64,000 nucleotides of DNA from G958295935 sp965224235 (GTDB lineage Bacteria > Chloroflexota > Dehalococcoidia > Lucifugimonadales > Lucifugimonadaceae): the NCBI GenBank assembly GCA_965224235.1, contig CBDCYP010000001.1, positions 620,001 through 684,000 on the forward strand, in the 5' to 3' direction. The translations under genes were made by a program, and so were the position numbers. Below, piece after piece: positions 57,710 through 64,000 of this stretch. Numbering within the stretch: the first letter of the stretch is position 1; each line of letters starts with the position of its first letter. Under the pieces are notes generated by a model, which was not told the origin of the DNA, did not search any database, and saw only the letters and a list, made by a program, of their open reading frames with translations.

Positions 57710-58972
57710 TTGCCCAACATCGCAAGTCTGCTGGAACGTGTCTTGCCCAGCCCCGTGCTGGAAGGACTTCGGCTGGCGGGACATCTTGCGGCCGAATGTG
57801 AAAGCCCGGCGGAGGCAGCATACCTCGTAGGTGGATCGGTGCGCGATGCCTTGCTGGGCCGTACTCCGGTCGATCCGGACATATCCGTCGTAGGAGACGC
57901 GCCCGCTTTTGCCGCGTCATTCGCGGAAAAGGGCGGCGGCGAGGTGGAAGCTGTGTCGCAGTTCGGTACGGCCAGAGTGGCGCTACCGGGTGGGCGCTTC
58001 GACCTCGCCATGTGCCGGACGGAAACGTACGCCGAACCGGGGGCCTTGCCGACCGTCACAAGCGCCGGAATCCTTGACGACCTTTCGCGGCGCGATTTCA
58101 CCATCAACGCGATGGCGGTCGATCTTTCGCCATCGAATTGGGGCGAATTAACGGACCCGCATTGCGGATTTTCCGACGCGGCGAGAAGTCGGATTCAGGT
58201 CCTGCACAACGCAAGTTTCAGAGACGATCCCACCCGAATCTTCCGCGCTATCCGTTACGAAGTACGGCTCGGATTCAAGCTTGATCCCGGCGCCCTGTTG
58301 CTCATGAGACGCGACTGGCACTACATGGATCGAATAAGCTCCGCACGGGTCAGGGGCGAACTGGAAAAGCTCCTCAGCGATCCTTCACGCGCAGATATTC
58401 TGGCCACCGCCGAGGAACGAGAGGTGTTGGCAGCGATAGACATTTCTTTCCGGGTGAGCCGGGGGGCGTTGCGGGCGATGCGGCAACACCCGGATCGGGA
58501 CGTACTGTTCTATCTTGCGCTTGCCACTGCGTCCCTGACTGAAAACGAGGTTTTTGCGCTCGTGACCAGACTGGAACCGCCTCAAGAATGGCGAGAGATC
58601 ATACTGTCGGCGCCGAGGTACCGCGGCATGTCAAGCATTCTGAGGAATAGCAACCTGGCGCCCAGCGAAGTGGTCGCGGTTTTGGGTGAATTTCCGCTGC
58701 CGCTCCTGGAGGCGCAACGAGCGCTCACCGGTTCCCTCTATCAACAAGCGAGGCTTGATCAATACCTGGGGACCCTTCGCCACGTCAAGCCGGAGATAAC
58801 GGGCGACGATCTACTTGAAGCGGGAATACCGCAAGGGCCGGAAATCGGCTTCTTGCTGGACGAGGTCTCACGTGCGCGTGTCGACGGAAAGGTCACAACC
58901 AAAGAGGAAGAACTGGCGTTCGTCGGCTGGCGGGTGACGTCCCCGGCGCATCGTTATCTGCTGGGTCAGTAG
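57710..58972 (+). CDS. tRNA nucleotidyltransferase / poly(A) polymerase family protein
   Basis: The 420-aa protein starts at TTG 57710 (no ATG fits). The class II nucleotidyltransferase head reads AYLVGGSVRDALLGRTPVDP followed by DISVVG. RRDFTINAMAVDL, DPTRIFRAIRYEVRLGFKLD and a helical C-terminal domain follow. It should add or repair the 3' CCA end of tRNA, or act as poly(A) polymerase. The DPDIS metal site keeps both Asp. It is convergent with the glycosylase gene, overlapping by seven bases. Confidence 0.9.
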   Translation: MPNIASLLERVLPSPVLEGLRLAGHLAAECESPAEAAYLVGGSVRDALLGRTPVDPDISVVGDAPAFAASFAEKGGGEVEAVSQFGTARVALPGGRFDLAMCRTETYAEPGALPTVTSAGILDDLSRRDFTINAMAVDLSPSNWGELTDPHCGFSDAARSRIQVLHNASFRDDPTRIFRAIRYEVRLGFKLDPGALLLMRRDWHYMDRISSARVRGELEKLLSDPSRADILATAEEREVLAAIDISFRVSRGALRAMRQHPDRDVLFYLALATASLTENEVFALVTRLEPPQEWREIILSAPRYRGMSSILRNSNLAPSEVVAVLGEFPLPLLEAQRALTGSLYQQARLDQYLGTLRHVKPEITGDDLLEAGIPQGPEIGFLLDEVSRARVDGKVTTKEEELAFVGWRVTSPAHRYLLGQ

Positions 58973-59928
58973 ACGTCTTCCGGAAGGGCATGATCCTTGT
59001 GATCGCCGCCCCACGAGGCTGCGCGGCCTGCCAGCCGTTCGCGGTGGAACATGTACTGTTGCGCTATCGCCCCGTAACGGCCAAAGTGATTCCTCGCCCA
59101 CTCCCCTGCTGCGACGTTGTTGAGCCGGGGCGGTAACCCGTACCATTTTTCGAGGGCTCGCCGGGTCCAGCGATCGACAGGGAACGCCTCAGGTTTGTCT
59201 AACGAGAAAGCCAGAACGCAGTCGGCGATCTTCTCCCCTACCCCGTTGATCCCCATCAGACGTTCTTTCGCGTCTCCGTATGACTGCCCTCTCAACGCCA
59301 TCAAATCGAGGTCGCCCCGGGCCGCGAGTCGTGAAGCGCCGGCCACGTACTTCGCGCGGAATCCCAAGCCGAGTTCGCGCAGCCTCGGCTCTCCAGCCTC
59401 CGCTATGGCCGAAGCGGTCGGGAATTCAAAATCGGTCTCTGAGGGACCGATCCTGCGCCCGACTGCGGTTGCGACCTCTCCGACGTTCAGTTTGATTCGC
59501 GGCACGTTGGAGGTCGATGAGCAGATGAATGAGACGAGGCACTCCCACGGGTCCTGTCGCAGCAAGCGCAGACCGGCGAATCCCCTTGTTGCGGGGCCGA
59601 TGCAAGGATCGTCAGCAAACCTCTGCCTGAACTCTCCGAGGTCCACGCTCGCGTTGAGGTAATCAGTTAACTTCCTCAGCGCATCCGATGCCGGCCCATC
59701 ATCGAGCACGGTTACTTCGACTCCCCCGTCGCATTCCGAAAGGACCAACAGACGGTCACCGATCACCCCCCGGAACGTGGAATCATCGTTTTGTTCCGCT
59801 TGCCACCAGCGGAACGCCTGACCGCCGTCCAGAGTCGCCGCAAGCGCAATTGGTTCGCCGGCGATTGAGATATTGCCGCCATTCGAGCGATGGCCATTCT
59901 GTGTCGTTACTGCGACAGTCTGTGTCAT
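58966..59928 (-). CDS. OGG1-like 8-oxoguanine DNA glycosylase
   Basis: The 320-aa enzyme has the OGG N-terminal domain (LAATLDGGQAFRWW, FRGVIGDRLLVL), the helix-hairpin-helix GINGVGEKIADCVLAFSLDK with the catalytic Lys after GE, and the Asp of FPVDRWTRRALEKWYG. It removes oxidised guanine from DNA and nicks the strand. It overlaps dinG by four bases (ATGA at 59925-59928), suggesting a repair operon. Confidence 0.9.
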   Translation of the reverse strand: MTQTVAVTTQNGHRSNGGNISIAGEPIALAATLDGGQAFRWWQAEQNDDSTFRGVIGDRLLVLSECDGGVEVTVLDDGPASDALRKLTDYLNASVDLGEFRQRFADDPCIGPATRGFAGLRLLRQDPWECLVSFICSSTSNVPRIKLNVGEVATAVGRRIGPSETDFEFPTASAIAEAGEPRLRELGLGFRAKYVAGASRLAARGDLDLMALRGQSYGDAKERLMGINGVGEKIADCVLAFSLDKPEAFPVDRWTRRALEKWYGLPPRLNNVAAGEWARNHFGRYGAIAQQYMFHRERLAGRAASWGGDHKDHALPEDVY

Positions 59929-62753
59929 GCGGTTCCGGCCTCATTCCATGCGGCCACGATCTCACCAAGCCGCGACAGGGAGGTCCGGCGCACCGTACAC
60001 GGCGGTAATGCTTTTTGAAACTTCGTTCCATAGCCGCGTGCGATGATGCGGCGGTCCAGGATGACAAATGCTCCCCGGTCGGTCCCTGAACGGATCAGTC
60101 TGCCGAACCCCTGCCGGAAACGCATTACTGCTTCAGGCACCTTGTACTCGCCGAAGCCGTCTTCGTAAAGTTCGGAACGCGCCTCAACCACCGGGTCGGT
60201 CGGGACAGGGAAAGGCAGCCGGGTCATCACGAGGGCCTTTATCGACGCCCCTTCGAGGTCGACTCCTTCCCAAAGGCTGCTTGTTCCCAAGGCCACGGCC
60301 TTTTTGTCGCGGGCGAGTTCACGCATTACGCGATGGGGCGGTCCGTCGGCGCCCTGCGCAATCAGCCGTATGCCCGCAGACTCAAGACCGGGACCGAGTG
60401 AGCGGCGCGCCGATTCGAGAGCCGAATTCGATGTGAACAGGACGAGCACGCGGTCACCCAGTTTCGTCGCGATGTCTTCGATCGCGGTCGCGACGGTCGT
60501 AGCGTAGCCATGCCTGCCCGGCTCCGGCATATCTTCGGGTACGGCTACCAGGGCGGCCCGTCGGTAGTCGAACGGCGAGCCCATAAAGAGGTCATTGCCG
60601 CCGTCCAATCCCACCATCTCCCGGAATCTGTCGGCCTTCCCGTCATATCCCAGGGTCGCGCCAGTCAGGATCACGGAACGCTCATGCGCAAACAGTTTCT
60701 CCCGCAGGATTGGGCCCACATCGAGCGGCGCGCCGTTGAGAACGAACGATTCGTCTCTCGGTCTAGCAGATATCCAGTAGACCATCCCATCGTCGGGATG
60801 CGGGACGCACTGCATGAACCTGTCGCGCGCGGCGACAAGATTGTCCAACGCAGCTGTCACGTCGAGCATGATCGCCGACAGGTCTTCGCTTTCAGACGCG
60901 ACACGACTACCCCTCCGTGCCAAAACCGAGAATCTTTCAATGAGCAAAGAAAGCGCCACGTCGAGGTTTTCCCAGGCGACCTCAAGCGCTGCCCAGGCCG
61001 GCTGGGCTCGCAGCCCTCCGGTGATCCGCAGTCTTTGGCTCTGGTCGTCCGAGGCGAATGTACGGTACGTCGTCTTCAGAACTTCAAAGAACTCCGAAGC
61101 GATTGCGGAAACACGCTCTGCCGCTTCCGCTGCTGTACCGGCCTCGACCGGTACGGGGTTCAACGCTTCAGCCTCCCCGCGCTCTGCCTGAATCGCGTTC
61201 GCCAACTCGGCTATCATGCCGCGCTCGCCGATCAATGCGGCCAGTTCGATCTGGAATTGCTGCTGAGCCAGGGAAAAGCCAAGGTGATTTGTGGCGGCGG
61301 TTACCAGGTGTTGGGCTTCGTCGACGATGAGCGCGTCGTGAGGGGGCAGAAGCCCGCCGCCCATCGCAGCGTTCGACATCAGGAGTGAGTGATTTACGAT
61401 GAGAATATCTGCGCCGTGGGCCAGGTTTCGCGCTCTTCGGAGAAAGCAAGGACCCCGTCCGGGCGGGCATTGCGCCGCGCCCTGGGCAGAAAGCCGCCCG
61501 AATGCCGGGGTCTGTCTGCCCAACCCCAGTTCCGACCGGTCCCCCGTTTCGGTTGTCTGAAGCCAGACCAGGCACTTCCCAAGCAGACTGGTTTCCTGTT
61601 TAGATGACCGGCCCGACTGAATGGCGTGCGCCCAACGGCGGTAACACAAATAGTTGCCTCGCCCTTTCAATTCGCTTATTTCCAGGTTCGAATCTTCAAG
61701 GTGTCCGGCCGCCGAAAGCGTCTGTTCGACTACCGGGGCGTCCTTGTTGAGGAGTTGTGCCTGGAGATTGATCGTATTGGTGGAGACGATTATCGGCCTG
61801 CCGCCTTGCGACGCGTGTAACGCCGCGCCTGCCAAGTACGCGATGGACTTCCCGACGCCCGTTCCCGCCTCTACCACCAGGTTTTCTCCATCCGCTATTG
61901 CCACTGCAACCGACCTGGCCATGGTCAACTGCTCGCTTCGCTCCTCGAATGAGGGGAGAGCCGATTTCAATGGCCCGTCCGGCGCGAAAATCTTGTCCAC
62001 TTCATCCAGGTACTTCTCGCGGCAGATCTGGAGTTCAGCGGACCGGCGCCGTCTGGTGACATGGAGCCTTTCCATCAGGTCCCGAGGGTCCAACCCCGTG
62101 GCAGTGAGGACCTCGTCGCCCGGTCTGCGCCCCCTACCCGCGATGGCGAAACTCGCGAGGAGGCCTACCGACCAGCCACTTTGATTACTCATTCGCTGTA
62201 ACTGTGCGAGGACGGGCAATCTCAGTTCCTTCAAACGCCGGTTAAGTTCCAGGAACAGATCGCGAGTCACCAACGCGTCGGAAAGCGCCCTGTGCGGGGT
62301 CTTGTGGTCGGCGGCGATTTTCTGAGCGAGGCGCGCGAGCCCGTAAGAAGGCTCTGAAGGCAGGACTACCCGGGCAAGGTCGAGCGTGTCGAACGAGGGG
62401 CCTGTCGGATAGACGCCATTGGAGCGCAAAAACCCGGTGTCGAATCCCACGTTGTGCCCAACGACGGGCCAGTCTTCCAGAAACTGCTTCAAGTCCGGCG
62501 CTACCTGATTCCACTTTGGCGCCGAATCGACGTCACGTTGACTTATGCCTGTAAGCGACGTGACGAACTGGGAGAGCCGCCTCCCGGGGTTAACGAGGCT
62601 GGAGTAGCGGTCAAGCTCCTGGTCGCCTCTGAATTTGACAGCCCCGACCTCAATGATCTTGTCCCTTTTGGGGTCGAGGCCGGTGGTCTCCAGATCGATC
62701 GCAACGAAGGTTTCCGCATTCGAGCCGGGTTTTGCCTTGCTGTTCGAATTCAT
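59925..62753 (-). CDS. dinG: DinG-type helicase with N-terminal DEDD exonuclease
   Basis: The 942-aa protein begins with a DnaQ-like 3'-5' exonuclease (FVAIDLETTGLDPKRDKIIE, VGHNVGFDTGFL, HRALSDALVTRDLF; residues about 15-175). An SF2/XPD-type helicase follows with Walker A VEAGTGVGKSIAYL, four cysteines in the NYLC...CL...QC...PC region for a possible Fe-S cluster, DEAQHL, and motif VI FRQGFGRLIRSGTDRG. The fusion is typical of Gram-positive-type DinG. It may unwind damaged forks or DNA-RNA hybrids. Coupled to the glycosylase gene downstream. Confidence 0.95.
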   Translation of the reverse strand: MNSNSKAKPGSNAETFVAIDLETTGLDPKRDKIIEVGAVKFRGDQELDRYSSLVNPGRRLSQFVTSLTGISQRDVDSAPKWNQVAPDLKQFLEDWPVVGHNVGFDTGFLRSNGVYPTGPSFDTLDLARVVLPSEPSYGLARLAQKIAADHKTPHRALSDALVTRDLFLELNRRLKELRLPVLAQLQRMSNQSGWSVGLLASFAIAGRGRRPGDEVLTATGLDPRDLMERLHVTRRRRSAELQICREKYLDEVDKIFAPDGPLKSALPSFEERSEQLTMARSVAVAIADGENLVVEAGTGVGKSIAYLAGAALHASQGGRPIIVSTNTINLQAQLLNKDAPVVEQTLSAAGHLEDSNLEISELKGRGNYLCYRRWAHAIQSGRSSKQETSLLGKCLVWLQTTETGDRSELGLGRQTPAFGRLSAQGAAQCPPGRGPCFLRRARNLAHGADILIVNHSLLMSNAAMGGGLLPPHDALIVDEAQHLVTAATNHLGFSLAQQQFQIELAALIGERGMIAELANAIQAERGEAEALNPVPVEAGTAAEAAERVSAIASEFFEVLKTTYRTFASDDQSQRLRITGGLRAQPAWAALEVAWENLDVALSLLIERFSVLARRGSRVASESEDLSAIMLDVTAALDNLVAARDRFMQCVPHPDDGMVYWISARPRDESFVLNGAPLDVGPILREKLFAHERSVILTGATLGYDGKADRFREMVGLDGGNDLFMGSPFDYRRAALVAVPEDMPEPGRHGYATTVATAIEDIATKLGDRVLVLFTSNSALESARRSLGPGLESAGIRLIAQGADGPPHRVMRELARDKKAVALGTSSLWEGVDLEGASIKALVMTRLPFPVPTDPVVEARSELYEDGFGEYKVPEAVMRFRQGFGRLIRSGTDRGAFVILDRRIIARGYGTKFQKALPPCTVRRTSLSRLGEIVAAWNEAGTA

Positions 62754-62878
62754 GCAGGAGACTGTACTTGAGTCGCGGCCACAACCGAACCGTCAAAGAC
62801 CTTTGCCGGCCGGCATTTGCCATCGCCGGGGCTGTCTGAATTCGCCGCGGACTGGCGTCGGCAAAAACAACCGAGTGG

Positions 62879-63937
62879 TCAGAACCCCGCCGTTTCGAGG
62901 ATACTGCCCAGGTGAGCAGGGTCTGGATCGATCTCCCCGCGCTCAAACCGGTGGACCGCGTCGATCATCGAAACCGTCACGGGCGCCGACTCACCAACTT
63001 CCCTGGCCCTGACAACTACCTGACCGTTCATCTCGTCGATTTCGGTCGGTCTGCCCTTGTGCGCGTCCTGCGCCATGGAGGGGCGCCAGTCATCGCCACC
63101 CTGCCGGCCGGCAATCGAGTTGTCGATCTCCTCATAGATCCGCCCGTCCGCCGCGTTTGCCCATGTCCCGGCGTCGAATCCGCCGAATGGCGGAACGCGG
63201 TAGCCGAGCGACAAGCCTACTCGTGCTGACTCAGAGGCCAACCTGATCTGCACCTCGCGCCCGCGGGGATCGTTGGCAAGTACCGACGTACCCATTCCGG
63301 CTATGGCGGTGACGGGGTTGCCCATACAATTTTGGCACAATTTGGCCCATCGCTCGCCCCACAGGTTGTCTGTGACGCGCGCGCCGTCGATGACCTCAAG
63401 CAAGTCGACCAGTTCATGCACGCGTCTGGAGACGCGTCCGTCGTGCTCCCCCGCCCGAAACACGTCGTATCCGGAGTCCCGGCGGCGTTCTTTCCCACCT
63501 CTCGCCACGACACCGGGTTCCCACAAGGCCACCTGTATAGACGACATAACGAGTCCGACCGCCCTATCCGCTCCGACGATGGAAGCGAGCGTTGGGTCGT
63601 TCCAGCAGTTTTGGGCGGAAACCAGGTACCCGCCGCTGCCGATGAAACGTGCCGCTAGTGTGGCTGCCCACGAGGTGTCGAACGACTTGACGCATATGAA
63701 GCCGATGTCAAATTCTGGGCGGCGCGCCAACCGTTGGGCCTCGTGAAGATTGAGCATTTCCAGGGAAGCCGTGAACGGCTCGTGAGGACCGGAAATGCTG
63801 AGCCCGCGTTCGTTGACCGCCGCTACGTGATCGGCCCACGGGTCGAGGACAGTAACTTCGTGGCTTTCATGGGACAGCCACCCCGCCAGGTAACTGCCGA
63901 CGGCGCCGCCGCCGACCACCAGAATGCGTTTGGTCAT
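62879..63937 (-). CDS. 2-dehydropantoate 2-reductase-family protein
   Basis: The 352-aa protein has the ApbA/PanE Rossmann start (RILVVGGGAVGSYLAGWLSH), FICVKSFDT, VSAQNCWNDPTLASIVGADR and the C-terminal helical domain with RPTEIDEMNGQVVVRAREVG. Canonical PanE makes pantoate for coenzyme A; many paralogues act on other 2-keto acids, and 352 aa is longer than usual. The start overlaps the stop of the preceding gene (ATGA), so it is inside an operon entering from the right edge. Confidence 0.88.
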   Translation of the reverse strand: MTKRILVVGGGAVGSYLAGWLSHESHEVTVLDPWADHVAAVNERGLSISGPHEPFTASLEMLNLHEAQRLARRPEFDIGFICVKSFDTSWAATLAARFIGSGGYLVSAQNCWNDPTLASIVGADRAVGLVMSSIQVALWEPGVVARGGKERRRDSGYDVFRAGEHDGRVSRRVHELVDLLEVIDGARVTDNLWGERWAKLCQNCMGNPVTAIAGMGTSVLANDPRGREVQIRLASESARVGLSLGYRVPPFGGFDAGTWANAADGRIYEEIDNSIAGRQGGDDWRPSMAQDAHKGRPTEIDEMNGQVVVRAREVGESAPVTVSMIDAVHRFERGEIDPDPAHLGSILETAGF

Positions 63938-64000
63938 ACCTCGCTCATAGCCCCATCCTCAATCGACACGCCGTCACCCGGCCGCACCTTACCTATAGAA
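63934..64000 (-). CDS. C-terminal end of a gene cut by the window edge
   Basis: The last 21 codons read SIGKVRPGDGVSIEDGAMSE then V and a TGA that overlaps the ketopantoate reductase ATG. Only this tail is in the window, and the product cannot be identified. Confidence 0.6.
   Translation of the reverse strand, partial: SIGKVRPGDGVSIEDGAMSEV

Overview
The window looks like a contig from a free-living member of the Chloroflexota, most likely the SAR202 / Dehalococcoidia side. This rests on paired TIGR03662-type (DUF2298) and TIGR03663-type membrane proteins, which are characteristic of Chloroflexi, and on a catabolic gene content typical of SAR202: enolase-superfamily dehydratase, CoxL-type molybdenum hydroxylase, peptide ABC transporter with amidase. 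Taxonomy is inferred from gene content only.

Positions 1-20,000 form an accessory island. An intact type I restriction subunit gene (hsdR, 8562-11702) sits at the end of a same-strand row of toxin-antitoxin and defence-like genes: DUF1828; XRE-ImmA + DUF4411 PIN; HicAB; DUF4365 + an unknown 376-aa protein; Phd-VapC; unknown + PIN; a second HicB. Between these units lie six decayed copies of the first ~60-140 bp of hsdR, several overlapping the stop codon of the preceding gene at an ATGA junction exactly as the real hsdR does today. The row therefore reads as a record of repeated cassette gain at the hsdR start codon. Two relics are fused to hsdS specificity-domain remnants, one behind a run of 21 C. 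Further on are a MITE-broken XRE-ImmA/PIN pair, two remnants of methylase-type restriction-modification genes on opposite strands, and their Phd-VapC and RHH-PIN neighbours.

Positions 20,000-27,200 hold secreted low-complexity repeat proteins, transposase remains, a complete IS1182-type element inserted in a cluster of ~60-bp repeats, and ~1.8 kb without a convincing gene. Three copies of a 142-bp MITE with 4-bp CTAG/CTAA target duplications lie at 16104, 29793 and 39971. They interrupt an antitoxin, a carboxymuconolactone-decarboxylase-like gene and an IS5-like transposase. An unrelated 132-bp MITE sits in frame inside a membrane-protein gene at 14066.

Positions 27,200-47,900 are mostly metabolic: sugar-phosphate isomerase-like and mandelate racemase-like proteins, fumarase, RidA, VOC, a peptide ABC transporter with amidase, three tandem AIM24 proteins, a CoxG/CoxS/CoxL/CoxM set and an SDR. 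Positions 47,900-64,000 look like stable chromosome: a four-gene membrane/glycosylation operon, ftsY, rnc, a DsbA-fold protein, tRNA nucleotidyltransferase, OGG-type glycosylase, DinG-type helicase and ketopantoate reductase-like genes. The DsbA-fold gene carries an in-frame TGA at its catalytic Cys position, followed by a hairpin that fits the bacterial SECIS pattern, so it is probably a selenoprotein.
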